Below are positions 34,800 to 46,159 of a stretch of 64,000 nucleotides of DNA, one piece after another. This DNA comes from Cristatella mucedo (lineage: Eukaryota; Bryozoa; Phylactolaemata; Cristatellidae), in assembly GCA_009760855.2 (NCBI GenBank), contig WPIO01000052.1, positions 2,482,501 through 2,546,500 on the forward strand. The letters are read 5' to 3'. Every line of letters starts with the position of its first letter. The first letter of the stretch is position 1. A program made the position numbers and the translations under genes. The notes beneath the pieces are model-generated. The model searched no databases. It saw only the letters and a list, made by a program, of their open reading frames with translations, and was not told the DNA's origin.

Positions 34800-36050
34800 G
34801 GGTGTTACAGAGGAGAGTGTTCTATAGTGTAATCAAAGCCTAAGTGTGGCTTTCGGTACGCATTTGGTAGCCAACATACTTCATCTCACGTAACAAAGAC
34901 AAAGTGAGAATAGCTAAGTCAGGATGACAGTTGAGGTAGTGAGTAGCATGGAATTCTCAGAACTGGTGGAAAGGACCAGCCACAGTTGCCAGCAGAAGAG
35001 TATATGTCGTTGCGTAAGAATTGTGAACGTGAGCTGCACAGTCTAGGACCTGCAGAGCATAAGCTTGTTATGCTTGTTGACAATGTGCATGTTACCATTA
35101 ACCATTCGATCATGTTTTCTTTACAGCAAAGTGAAGTGCCTAAAAATAGATTTAAGTCTCTGAGGGTGTCATATTACTATAATAATAATTATTATTACTA
35201 TTAAAATCTTCTGTCGCCAACGGTCTTTAAGCGGAGGAATGGAGCAGCAAATTTATTGTCCGCACAGGACCTGAGGGCCCGAGTAGGCTGATATTGGTGT
35301 AGCAGTTCAGCTAGGTATGAAGCATCCAAGCCGTTGCTGGCCTTGTGGGTCAGCCTTAGAATTTTCTTCAGTGTCCGTTGATCAACCGAACACATCAAAG
35401 CTCCTTCGGCAAAGGAGATACATGGCCGAACCTCGAGGATTTATAAACTGGCCTTGCAGCCACATTCGTCACCAGCTGCAGTGGGCTAGTGGCTTTTTCG
35501 GTAGCCCAGCCCAGATGGAATTTCAATAATCTAGCCAAGACAAAATAAGTGAGCTATTTAAAGTATTTCGAGCCGCTGTGGTGGATAGTCCCTAATTTTA
35601 GACTGGGATCGGGCGTGATGGCTAGCTTGGAGGCAGTCTTACTTATGAAACTTGCCAAATTTAGGCAGTTGTCAAAGATAACACCTAGATTCCCAGCACA
35701 TGGTGATAGTCGCAAAGCAGCACCATCTATTAGAAGAGCAAAGTCTTCTATTCCCGCCACACGCTTGGGGTGTCCAATAAGTATCCGTTCATTTTTATGG
35801 TTGGTAAGTTTAAGGAAGTTTGCCAGCATCCACAATTGACAGTCTGGAAGGCAAGAATTCAGTTTATCAGTCGCCACACTTGATTCCGACGATTATACGA
35901 CAAATACAGCTGAGTATCGTCAGAATAGAAGTGGTAGCCGATTTCACGAGGTCGAGTTGCTTTTTCAAGAAGTTCAGTATCCATGGAGACCGGCAAAGGA
36001 CCGAGAACTGACCTTTGTGGGACTTCACCGGTGACTAGTTTGATCGAAAA
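34800..36050 (-). mobile_element. LINE-II copy, interrupted by a LINE-I tail
   Basis: Minus strand. From right to left: a catalytic region with YHFYSDDTQLYLSY (about 35940-35900), NLGVIFDNCLNLASF (about 35700), LAELLHQYQPTRALRSC and APFLRLKTVGD (35398-35210), then after the insertion at 35067-35200 the ORF end and the 3' region (35057-34800). The family is distinct from LINE-I at protein level but shares the CR1/L2-type palm. Several frameshifts. Confidence 0.88.
35067..35200 (+). mobile_element. LINE-I 3' tail nested in LINE-II
   Basis: Carries gttatgcttgttgacaatgt, the hairpin (35132-35172) and an ATT-type tail, in the opposite orientation to its LINE-II host. The intact LINE-II at 41030-41060 shows the uninterrupted sequence; the insertion is flanked by cataagctt on the left and aaaatctt on the right, a plausible decayed target duplication of the host word ctaaagctt. 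Confidence 0.85.
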
Positions 36051-36057
36051 GATAATC

Positions 36058-36200
36058 TAAGTTACTTGTATAGTGCCCTAAGAGAACTTATATATATTCA
36101 GGCACTTCACATATGCCGTGGGGCTTCGGCCCACGACTTCGGCCAGACCTTGGTCGGGGTGAGCACCTTAACCACTGGGCCAAAGTTTTTACCCACACAC
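36058..36200 (-). mobile_element. SINE-B, minus-strand copy
   Basis: Read on the minus strand: ggcccagtggttaaggtgct (A-box region), ccgaccaaggtctggcc, then gtcgtgggccgaagcccc (B-box region, changed), then the LINE-like tail gaagtgcctgaatatat with the closing gggcactatacaag. Confidence 0.85.
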
Positions 36201-36404
36201 GACACGGATTGAATGCGGTCTCCAAAAAAAAAGTATTGAACTAAGCCAGTGCCTCTTCTGCCAGACTGTTCGTTGTTCTCAATCGTTTAAGTAGCATATC
36301 TGATCAAGAGTGTTTTCGTCATCATTTCAGCATAGGATGTAATAGGCTAAACTCACGAGATACTTTGTTTTTCATTACCTTTTAATCGGTGCTTGATAGA
36401 TAAT

Positions 36405-37376
36405 GATAATAATAATAATAATAATAATAATGCACTTGATAAAGCGCCCCCAGAGAACTTAATCTCTTTGTAGGCGCTTTACATTTGCTGCAAAGGGAAA
36501 TGCAATTGAATGGTAAGTAAAATCATACTTGAAAAACAAACAAAATGAATAATATGGTTAGGGGTGACATGCACAGGGTCAGCATGCAAATGTGATTAGT
36601 GGCAGCATGCACAGTGTCAGCACGCATAAGCACATCAAGGACGAATCACAGGGACCCACTAAAAGCTGTCCTAAATAGGTGTGGTTTTTAAGTTCCTTTT
36701 AAATGTGGTCAGGTCAGGAGATGTTCTGACGCAGGTCGGGAGAGATTTCCAGGCTGTGGGAGCATACGAACTAAATGCACGGTCTCCAAAGGATTTGAGG
36801 TTTGTATGAGGTGTTGGTAAACTGTTGGATTCCGAAAAACGGAATGTACGATGCTTGGCCTGGTGGGGGAGTAGATCTGAGAGAAAGGCTGGAGATAAAG
36901 AATGAAGAGACCTAAAAGTGAGCAACAAAACCTCGAAGTCAATCCATTGCTTGACTGGTAGCCAGTGCAGGTCGGTGAGAAGTGGATTAGTGTGGCAACT
37001 GCGAAGCTCATGACAGACAAGCCTAGCTGCAGAGTTTTGCACCAGCTGCAATCGCCTGATCGCACATGCTGGTAGGCCAGTAAGCAGTGAGTTGCAGAAG
37101 TCGAGACGTGATGTCACGAATGCATGGACCAACTTGGACGTGGTATCCTTATCTACACAAGCCCGAATTTGAGCAATGTTATGAAGCTGAAAATAGGCAG
37201 ATTTGCCTGTGGAGCTGATATGGTCGTCTAACGAGAGGTCGCTTTGGAATATGACACCTAGATTCCGAGCTGATTCAACAGAAGATATGCTGGCAGAGCC
37301 AATTTTGAGAGACAGCCTTTCAGATCTCAGAATCATACTGGGTTTTCCTATAACTAGTAGGTTAGTTTTATCATCG
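36405..37376 (-). mobile_element. LINE-I copy F, left arm of a head-to-head pair
   Basis: (ATT)n at 36408-36432, hairpin 36436-36482, then a 221-codon open frame (37336-36671) from the RT thumb to the ORF end (LGVIFQSDLSLDDHISSTGK ... LPTCVRTSPDLTTFKRNLKT). It meets the right arm at about 37376 with both 5' ends facing each other. The two arms are nearly identical over the shared part. Confidence 0.92.
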
Positions 37377-37379
37377 AAA

Positions 37380-38875
37380 CTTCACACCTTGCTAGTTAAG
37401 TTCTAGTCTGGCTTTAGAGCTAATCACTCCACAGAGTCAGCATTGCTTAGGGTATACAACGACCTACTTGGGAATGCAGACATGGGTAGAGTGTCTCTGC
37501 TTGTTTTGCTTGATCTTTCGGCAGCTTTTGACACCATCGATCACAAAGTTCTTCTAGAGCGCCTCTCATCTCGCCTGGGCATCACTGGCACTGCTCTGCA
37601 GTGGTTCAGGTCCTATCTCAGTGGGAGACTCCAGAGTATTGATGTGAATGGACAAAGATCATCTGAAGTACCTCTGAAATATGGAGTACCTCAGGGCTCA
37701 GTGCTAGGTCCGGTTCTGTTCACGGTTTATACTCTGCCTCTTGCTGATGTGATTGCCAAGCACAATCTAGGCTTTCACTTCTATGCAGATGACACTCAGT
37801 TGTACCTTTGCTTTGATCCCTCCCAGCCTTCGAGCACCTCAAATTCTCTCAACTCACTACCTGCATGCATTAATGACATCCGCACACTGATGGCAGCAAA
37901 TTTTCTAAAACTAAACGGTGATAAAACTAACTTACTTCTTATGGGCAAACCCAGTGTGATTCAGAGATTGAAAAGGCTGACGCTCAAAATTGGCTCGGCC
38001 AGCATATCTCCAGTTGAATCAGCTCGGAATCTAGGTGTCATATTCCAAAGCGACCTCTCGTTAGACGACCATATCAGCTCCACAGGCAAATCTGCCTATT
38101 TTCAGCTTCATAACATTGCTCAAATTCGGGCTTGTGTAGATAAAGATACAACATCTAAGTTGGTCCATGCATTCGTGACATCACGTCTCGACTTCTGCAA
38201 CTCACTGCTTACTGGCCTACCAGCATATGCGATCAGGCGATTGCAGCTGGTGCAAAACTCGGCAGCTAGACTTGTCTGTCGTGAGCGTCGCAGTTGCCAC
38301 ATTACTCCACTTCTCGCCGACCTGCACTGGCTACCAGTCAAGCAACGGATTGACTTCAAGGTTTTGTCACTCACTTTTAGGTCCCTTCATTCTATGGCTC
38401 CAGCCTATCTTTCATATATACTACCCCATCAGGCAAAGCATCGTACCACTCGCTTTTCGGAATCCAACAGTCTAGAAATACCTCGTACAAACCTTAAATC
38501 CTTTGGAGACCGTGCATTTAGTTCGTATGCTCCCACAGCCTGGAAATCTCTCCCGACCTGCGTCAGAACATCCCCCGACCTGACCACATTTAAAAGGAAC
38601 CTAAAAACATACCTATTTAGGACAGCTTTTAGTGGGTCCCTGTGATTCGTCCTTGATGTGCTTATGCGTGCTGACACTGTGCATGCTGCCACTAAGCACA
38701 TTTGCATGCTGACCCTGTGCATGTCACCCCTAACCATATTATTCATTTTGTTTGTTTTTCAAGCATGATTTTACTTACCATTCAATTGCATTTCACTTTG
38801 CAGCAAATGTAAAGCGCCTAGAGAGAGATTAAGTTCTCTGAGGGCGCTTTATCAAGTGAATTATTATTATTATTA
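37380..38875 (+). mobile_element. LINE-I copy G, best preserved copy, with open RT frame
   Basis: A single frame of 400 codons (37443-38645) is open. It has RT motif A (LLDLSAAFDTIDHKVLLE), motif B (GVPQGSVLGPVLF), motif C (FYADDTQLYLCF), motif D (LNGDKTNLLLMGK), motif E (NLGVIFQSDL) and the conserved C-terminal block (LKSFGDRAFSSYAPTAWKSL). These are features of CR1/L2-group non-LTR retrotransposons. The 3' region carries the hairpin (38812-38855) and (ATT)n. The start is 5'-truncated: no endonuclease or RT fingers before FQSGFRAN are present, so it is not autonomous. The open frame suggests recent insertion. Confidence 0.93.
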
Positions 38876-39284
38876 TCATCGTTTGGTTTAGTGTCGTTTA
38901 ATTCGTTAGTAGTTAGTTTAGTTAGTATCGTTTAGTGCTTCTCTTGTACAAAGCTTTAAAGTGTTTGGATTGAGATCGAATTGTCTTATAACACAACGCT
39001 AATAAATTATTCATTATAAGCATTATTATTATACAATATTTATTTTATTAATCTGGTGACGTTTTACGTCCTGGTCAGTCGTTTTCCCTTCTTCTTCCGT
39101 TTCTTCGTGATTCACAGCTACAGCTAGTAGCGTGAAACTCTACAGATCTCTGAAGTTTGCTTATGGAAAATCGAAGCTTCTAGCGTGCACGGTTGCAGGC
39201 TCGACATTTCTAAGAAAATATCAACTTTATCAGGAAAAATAACCGTACAAAATATTCAACGTCGGCAGCAGAAACTTGATATAT

Positions 39285-39362
39285 AATAGTAATAATAATA
39301 CATTTGTAAAGCCCCATTAGATAACTCAATCTTTTCCTAGGTCTTTTACATTTGCTGCAAAG
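39285..39362 (-). mobile_element. LINE-I 3' tail, very short
   Basis: taataataatac then the hairpin in diverged form (aagccccattagataactcaa ... split at 39330) and cctttgcagcaaatg read on the minus strand. Confidence 0.75.
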
Positions 39363-39364
39363 GA

Positions 39365-40240
39365 ATCAACGTAAGCCAATGCGGTGCCTGTTGCATACGC
39401 TGTCGTTTCAATGCTACTCTCAGCAAAGTAAAGGCAGGAATTGTCCAGTTCGTCAGAATTATCACCACTAGACTGTGGTTTTAATAGGGATTGAACAGAG
39501 CCAGTTTTGTCTGAATCCAACTGACCTTCGCATCCATTCTGGATCTTGATGATGGCTGCCCCAAATTCAGCACCGAACACTATTTGCACCAGTTCTCGGG
39601 TATTTCTTGAAGTCGAATGGTGAAAACGACGCAATCAGTAACTGGAACAAGACATGTGATTCGGCGATGGTTCCACCGTGAGCTAAAAGGGCGAAAGTAG
39701 CAGATTTGAAATCAGCCAAGGCCGCTTTATGCCGGCATAATGACTTTTTTTCGCGGCTGTACGGATTAATTCGGCAAGCTTTGGGTTCGATTCAACAATA
39801 TTGGGCAGCAATCGCTCAAGAATTTTGGTAACTCCAAGCCAGTGAGTCATATTTCGTTTGACAGGGCCCAACGATGTTGACAGATTCAGCCTACCAGACT
39901 CTTTGGGCGTGGACAACTTCGGCATTAATTTCCCTGCCTGTTCGGACTCTGATGAAAAAAATTTGCCTTGTAGGCTTCGACTGCTATTTCGAGAGGACGA
40001 CTTCGGCAACCCAATAACGGCAAATCAAACAGATTAGCTGTTGCCGCCTTTGTAGAGCAATTGTCACCGATCAGGCAGAGTAAACGTTCGGCTGGTAGGT
40101 TGTACAATGTCTGTGTTGCACGGATGAACTCCATATGGCTGACAGCTGTGAAGGCAGTCTCATCGAGCAGTGGGGCAAATGCAAGAAGGAAAATCTGGGG
40201 CTAACTGCAAACCTCTTTTTTAGGGAATATAATGAAGAAA
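39365..40240 (-). pseudogene. hAT-like DNA transposon transposase remnant
   Basis: On the minus strand the frames at 40240-39925 and 40009-39683 read LAFAPLLDETAFTAVSHMEF, then LPAERLLCLIGDNCSTKAAT, then LPLLGCRS followed by a run ending in AVEAY, then NMTHWLGVTKILERL. The GDNCST...ATA and the GC-S/H-RLN-A like block are typical of hAT-family transposases with a BED finger. A frameshift lies near 39960-40000. The C-terminal part (39634-39365) continues in another frame. No terminal inverted repeats or 8-bp target duplications were found. Confidence 0.7.
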
Positions 40241-40519
40241 CCTATATATGTGGTGAACGCAAGTTATACAAATGACTGCTAAAATATGCATCAAAATTGC
40301 ATGAAAGCAAGGAACTTGCCAATAAGGTTGCTGAATCTTCTGACTAGCCATCTAACAAAAGGGCGTATTTCGGCGGCTCACTAGCAAAAGTCGTTATTTT
40401 CTTTTCAACTGTTGTGACCAACCGAAACATGCATGTCTTCAACGTCTTTGATAAAATTTTGGATAGGCTGGCATTCACTCTCGTGCGTTTTTGCCGCAGA
40501 ATACCAGTTCATGCTCGTC

Positions 40520-41370
40520 CATAATATCTGGAGTACACACACGTGCTCGTAATCTAGGTGTCGTGTTCGACAGCTGCCTCAATTTCAAAAGCTTCATTCA
40601 GAAGACTGCCTCTACAGCTAGCCATCACATCCGATCCCTATCCAAGATTAGAAGCTGTCTCCCACAGTGGCTTGTAAAAAATTTAACTAGCTCTTTAGTT
40701 CTGTCTCGGCTTGATTATTGTAATTCCCTTTTGGCTGGGCTACCAAAGAAAGCTATTATGCAACTACAGCGGACTTTGAATATGGCTGCAAGACTGGTCA
40801 AGTCCCAGCGGTTTGAGCACGTGTCTCCTTTGCTGAAAGAGCTAGAATGGTTGCCGGTTGAGCAAAGGATACAGAGCAAAGTTCTTACGCTGACCCACAA
40901 GGCCCGCCACGGCTTGGCTCCTTCATACCTAGCTGAACTGCTGCATCAGTTTCAGCCTGTTCGCGCCCTCAGGTCCTGTGTGGACAATAAATTAGCTGTC
41001 CCATTCCTCCGCTTAAAGACAGTTGGCGACAGAAGCTTTAGCTCTGCAGGTCCTAGACTGTGGAACTCGCTTCCACAATTCTTACGCAAAGACATCTACT
41101 TTCCTGATGCCGACTATGGCACATCTTTTTCAGCGGTCCTGAGCTGCTACTTCTATGCTACTCACTACCTCAACTGCTCTCCTAACTCTGCTATGCTTCC
41201 CACTTTCTCTTTGTTGCGTGAGACGAAGTCTGTTGGGTACCGAATGCGTACCGAAAGCCGCTTAGGCTGTGAGTGCGCTATACAATTCTCTCCTGCGTAA
41301 CACCCACATGGTCTTTGTGACTTTGTGGAGTTACTCATGGAGATAGATTACATTACATTGCAATAATAGA
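40520..41370 (+). mobile_element. LINE-II copy I, 5'-truncated
   Basis: Open frame of 269 codons (40491-41300): NLGVVFDSCLNFKSFIQKTA, LDYCNSLLAGLPKKAI, LPVEQRIQSKVLTLTHKAR, LAELLHQFQPVRALRSC and FSSAGPRLWNSLPQFLRKDI. The 3' tail ends with gtggagttactcatggagat and attacattacatt. The best LINE-II reference in the window. Confidence 0.92.
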
Positions 41371-41400
41371 ACCGTACCGAGTTTGCCACATAATTACGTT

Positions 41401-42511
41401 TGTAGCGCCCTGCTGGCTTTGGCTGAATTTTAGCGCGAACAAGAGCTGTTCGGCGGCGGGCTAGAGCCCCTTTGTCCTGGAGCAGTGAGCCAGAGAGGAG
41501 CGTCAGTGCGGTTAGAGAGGAAGCGCTTAGGAGCAGGCCAGGAAGCTCAGACGAGCAGCGGCGATTCGGCCTTTAGAATTGGTCCGATACTCGCGGAAGC
41601 TGCTGATAGATGTTGGCTGGCCTGTCAACCCCCGCCTTCCCTCTTCCCAAGAAAGAAGCGTCTGGAACCCATTCGCCATTCAAGCTGGACGGAGGTGCCC
41701 TGCCAGTGGCCTGGGAACGGTAGTCATTCCTTTCCGTAATGGGCCAAGGTGTCCGGGCCCAATACCACTAAGCTCTTGCCCCATTGTCTCAGCCAAGTAT
41801 TTAAGAGTCGAGCGACGCTCGCTCTGGGTCTTTTGCCTCGTGTCTTTTGGTCTTTGGTCCGGCTCTGCGCCTCGACGCCGTCGGGCACTCGTTTCTCTAA
41901 AAAGCGAGGGAGGAGGGCGGGCTGATCGCCAGCGATTGACGGAACAGGACGAGACAGCGCGCTAGGAGGATTCGGTGGACTCCACCGAATACGGTCGTAT
42001 CGCGCCCGAGCTGGCATTTTGTGTTTCTTTCGTGTTTTGTGTGTGCGCGCTAGCACGTGGTCTCGGCATAGGGATTTGCCGGTGCGAGCTAGACGTAGTT
42101 GGCGTGTTCGGGGTATTCCCTCGGCACAGGTGGGAACGGATTCCTAGTTCACCGGTTAGGGTTTAGGGTCCGGGTCGCGCTTAGTGTTGAGGAGTATTCC
42201 CTCCGCAAGAGTGTTGGTGTAGCTGAGAACGTGCGAGGAGTGTGGAGATAAAGCTGAACTAGACGCGCAGCGACTTTGTGCGCTTGCGAATAAAGTTCAG
42301 TAAAATCCCCAATTTGTGTGTCTCGCTTTCCAATTCACGCCGCGGACTCACGACCCCCTTTAGTAACGGTAAGCAGGTCAGCGCCAGAAACGCTCGTTTC
42401 GTGGCGGCCAGCTTATTGCGCGTAGGCGCGCACCGAACGGCATTAAGCGATAGGCTACGCCGCTAGGTAAGCGGCAGGTCAAGCTTACCCCGCCGAGCCT
42501 TCGGCGTTACA
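41401..42511 (+). mobile_element. Solo LTR, 1111 bp, with TG...CA ends and CGTT target duplication
   Basis: Starts TGTAGCGCC and ends GGCGTTACA, so the termini are inverted repeats of each other with one mismatch and have the canonical TG/CA ends. CGTT directly precedes and follows it. Inside lie a TATA-like box tatttaag (41798-41805) and a polyadenylation signal AATAAA (42289-42294) followed by gttcag and a GT-rich run, in the right order for U3-R-U5. No internal region or second LTR is nearby, so a recombined solo LTR. Which LTR family it belongs to is not clear; it differs from 11036-11850. Confidence 0.85.
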
Positions 42512-42514
42512 CGT

Positions 42515-43710
42515 TTACTCGAGCCATGCGCTCACGCCTGAAACGCCTCATATTCATTATGGCGTGCATTAACTAAAAATAAAGACACTCAAGAGCAACA
42601 TTTATTTCATGCATAATAGCACTCGACAACAGATTCGACTATGATAGCTGTCGGCAATTTCAAGAACGCCAAACGTACATCGCGCTTATAGTGTGGCCGT
42701 TGAGACGTCTGGCGCACCACTCGTTGAACTGACCGCGTAGGATTTATGCAAGTGGCGTGATTTTATAAGTCCTTTATATGCGGACACTCGTTTTGGAGTG
42801 TTTTACGGGCTTGGTGGCTGTGTGTCGTTCCCTGGAGAATCTTATGAGTTCAATTGAAACCACAGTTTGGGAACGTGGTGTGGACAAGACACTACACATC
42901 ATTTTTTCGTATTTTCTCCTCGAGAAGTAAATCTGATTTCTTTTGAAGTTTCCTACTCCTACTTTCTGCATGTATCGATCGCCACCCTGCGTAGTAACCG
43001 CAAAAATCACTTTCAACCTTGACATTGAGAGGTAGCGCAGCGGCCGGAAGCCGTGCCGCGGAACCGGCTTAGCGCTGCGCCGGTCTTCCGCTACTCGACC
43101 GTAGCGTAGAAGCCCCTGGTCTTATCTGATCGCACAGGCGTCGAAGGGATATTACGCGTCGAGCGAGTTGGCAGTACTTTTTTGGAAACGAGCGTAATTT
43201 GGTCGGAGCACGTTTTCTAGGTGAGTTAGAGCGCAGCTCCAGTGTACGGCGACCGGCGAGTCTCGCCTGATGTCGGGCTAATGTCCGCGTTAGTGCTTAT
43301 ATTTTATTTGCTGCCAGGCAAGCACTTGATTTTAAATCGGAATCGTGGTTCAGTCTTTAGGGGGCATGGTCTTAAGTGGCATCTTTGTCGGTTCACCGTT
43401 CTGTTCCTGGAGCACCACCAAGGCTTCACCTTGTAGATTAGCGGCCGGAATTCACATAGCCTATAATGTGCTGATGACGCCGCTCACGAGTCCGCAATGT
43501 CGTGCTGCCTATCGGTCTTTGTGATGGTATAAATAGGCCGACGCTGCTGCGGATTGCTCGTCATTGCACGGTCGCGAAATCCTTGCCTCAGACGAGCACT
43601 CCGCGGCAGCACTTGCGCTGCTCGCACCACTATTTTAAATTGATCTCCGACAATATTTAGCATTCTGCATGGTCTTCAGCTTCTCGTCCTATTTGGTGGG
43701 TTCATTGCGT
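42515..43710. other. No feature recognised
   Basis: GC-rich palindromic run near 43030-43100; one short minus-strand frame (43025-42774) without recognised domain. Nothing firm. Confidence 0.35.
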
Positions 43711-43714
43711 GCTT

Positions 43715-44660
43715 CTTCGTCAGCAAGATAGATGAGATCAGAGAGTCTATCCCCAAGGTGTAGTCACAGCTGGCCTCTCAAATCTCCGTTTCTTGGGCTA
43801 CTCTAATGTCCAGCTTTAAAGCCTGCCGCTAATGACCTCATCTCGAGGTTCATCTCCTTATCTAAGAAGACGGCGGTGTATATAGCTGTCCTATTAGCCC
43901 TATAAATCTCATGCCCACTGTTCTTCTGAGATGCATAGCTTTTCTGCTGACGTGCAGAACTAACGTAATTAATAAGTCCTTAGCCTCAGGTCACGATCCT
44001 TCATCCTCTAAAGAGCCTTTAGGCCACTGCTTCGGTAGTCGATGCTAGATTAAGTGAACTTTGGCAACTTTTGCTATGTACCAATTGCCGTTTTTTATCA
44101 AAGAAACTGTTGCAATTAATGGTATACTAAGTAAACTCTTCTTCAAATCTACCTAGTAAATCTGCGTTAATCTTGTTAAGGGATTTCAGAGCATACATTG
44201 CAATGGCCTCACGGTCGTTCATTGAGCGGTTGAGGCATTGGGTACCCCAGGGATCTGTTCAAGGTCCATTTCTTTGCATGATATATACTCTTTCTTTTTT
44301 CGAGCTAATCGCCAACCGTAATTTATTCATTAATTTCAAATCAAAGAGCAAACAGACGTACCTGTGCTTTGATCTCACCTTGTTTCCAGCATCTTGGTTT
44401 CTCTCAACTTCCTTGCTGCATTATGTATTCCTGGTATTTGCTTATGGAGGGAGCACACTTTCTCAAATTTGATGACAATAAAACCAACTCAATAGTTACA
44501 GACAAACCTAGTGTTGCTCAGAAATTGGAAAGCATAACTCTCAAAATTGGTTTGGCAAAAATATCTTGTAATGCATCATGTGTTGTCTCGATAGTATCTG
44601 CACAAAATCTTGGTCTCCTGTTCCAAAATTACCTTTTACAAGATGAACCACATTGAAGCT
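43715..44660 (+). mobile_element. LINE-I copy M, decayed linker and RT
   Basis: KIDEIRESIPKV (43725-43760), then linker sequence, the uninterrupted cctcaggtcacgatccttc region, WVPQGSVQGPF (about 44239-44270, RT motif B), YLCFDL and FDDNKTNSIVTDKPS (44467-44510, motif D). The palm motif C is lost. No tail. Confidence 0.8.
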
Positions 44661-44664
44661 GTGT

Positions 44665-45595
44665 CAGTGTCAGCTTTTTTTCTTGCTTTTTGTTTACACT
44701 GAACGTCAATGCCACTGCCATGACTGCCAACTAATGGTGTGAGTTATATCTGGACCCTACGTGTATCTAGGTTGTTGCCTCACCCACAATACAGTGCTTG
44801 CTTGCTTGGGTTGGGAATTTGTGGCAAAGTTGGTATGGTGGTGATACGTTGAACTTACCGCTCTTCTCTTTGCTAATAACAGCAACTTTGTTCGTCATCT
44901 GATGCTTTCAGCTGAACTGCTGTTGTGTGAACTATCTTTGTGCCTATATTGGGCTAGGGAGCTTGCAGTTCTATGTGTGTTTATGTTTGCACGGGCATTT
45001 CCCTCCCTCTCTCCTAATCTGTAAGGAAAATGTGGTCATGCCAAGCAACGTTGTTCAAATCTTAGTTATCGGAAACGTCTTGGCATGGTCAACCTGCTGT
45101 ATTATATGCTAATGCGTAACAGCTGTTTCCACTGGAGATTCAATCCGTGCACTTCTAAAGGAACTTGATTTACTACTCATGGTGTATTACATCACAAGCT
45201 AGCTTTCAGTCATCAGAAAGCGTACTTGCCATTTTCTTTGGTTGGCTCTATAGAAATCATGATCATTCCCAGTATTTTATTATTTTCTCCTTTGAACAAC
45301 CTTATTTATTTGCAATATGCAGACCAGCTTTTTGTAGCAAAGAAAAGCAACTATCTATGAAAAATATAATGAGCTCGAATGAGTAACTTAATGTCTTGGT
45401 ATCAGAGCATAAATCCTTTGGAATTGGCCACTCCTGCCTGAAATCATGGGGTCTGATTTCGCAAGTAGTGGTTAGTGCTGGAAACATATGGACTCGTTGG
45501 AAGCCATTACATCGAAGGTCCCCACAGTAAAACTGCTTGTTTCGTGTTTTTAGTGTGTCCAACTTAGTATTGATTAATTTAATTAAGAGTGGCTT
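44665..45595. other. No repeat recognised; would be an intron if the divergent exon at 45598 is real
   Basis: AT-rich, with short frames only. No acceptor and exon pair for the minus-strand gene could be supported. Confidence 0.4.
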
Positions 45596-45597
45596 AC

Positions 45598-45694
45598 CCC
45601 TTTCCACATCGTGAGGATCATCGAGACTCAGTTCGTAGGAATCATTGAAATCACCAGATTCGTAGGTGGAACCAAGTCTACTTCTTCTCATCAT
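45598..45694 (-). CDS. Likely first coding exon of an unknown gene divergent from FUT8
   Basis: The minus strand opens with ATGATG at 45694 and reads MMRRSRLGSTYESGDFNDSY and then ELSLDDPHDVERG, before a strong donor, AGGG|GTAAGCC. That is 32 codons plus one base (phase 1). A basic start followed by an acidic, Ser/Tyr/Asp-rich run suits the cytosolic N terminus of a membrane or trafficking protein, but I recognise no family. Support: consensus donor, two in-frame ATG codons and no internal stop, and a position 466 bp upstream of the FUT8 start on the opposite strand. The open frame continues to 45302 past the donor; that extension looks non-coding. Confidence 0.5.
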
Positions 45695-46159
45695 TGACTA
45701 CATTAACAGCATCACATTAACTACAGCCAGCTGTATATCGGGAGTTCGATATGTTCGCCCTTTTTTGTCACTGCACATATGCCTATTGCCCTTGGGTGTG
45801 GTGTGTCTCCTGGGTCGTAATGGTAATCCACTCATGTTGAAATTGCAGTGTTTTGTGCAAAGAACTGTCTGATGCGCCCAATGTGAAGTCTCTGCTTCGT
45901 GACGGTGAGGATTATCAAGTGTATCTCTGTGCTTACTGTGTCTCATTGCTGAATTCGTTTTGCTGGCATTATCTTATGCAAATGTAAAGCGCCTAGAAAG
46001 AGATTAAGTTCTCTGAGGGCGCTTTATCAAGTGCAATATTATTATTATTATTATTATGCCTATTTGAATTGTTTTTCTACCGCTGACCCGTGATCTCACG
46101 AACTTGATCATTGCATTTGTAGATTACTTGCTGAAGCTTCTGTAACATTCACAGCATCA
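45695..46159. promoter_or_regulatory. Candidate shared upstream region between two divergent genes
   Basis: This 465-bp stretch separates the FUT8 ATG from the candidate exon on the minus strand. It contains a LINE-I tail (45965-46056). No TATA box was assigned. A 3' splice-like run ctgtaacattcacag ends five bases before the FUT8 ATG (46160), so the FUT8 transcript may have an untranslated exon further upstream. Confidence 0.3.
45965..46056 (+). mobile_element. LINE-I 3' tail about 100 bp upstream of the FUT8 start
   Basis: gtaaagcgcctagaaagaga (45982-46001), the matching strand of the hairpin, tatcaagtgcaat and (ATT)n (46040-46056). Very close to the consensus tail, hence a fairly young insertion. 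Confidence 0.9.

Noticed and set aside
43025-43110. tRNA or structured RNA in the GC-rich palindromic run
   Set aside because: The pairing is imperfect and no A or B box or known RNA motif is present.
45302-45597. Continuation of the divergent exon as one 130-codon gene
   Set aside because: The donor GTAAGCC ends the plausible coding part, and the extension has no protein-like pattern.
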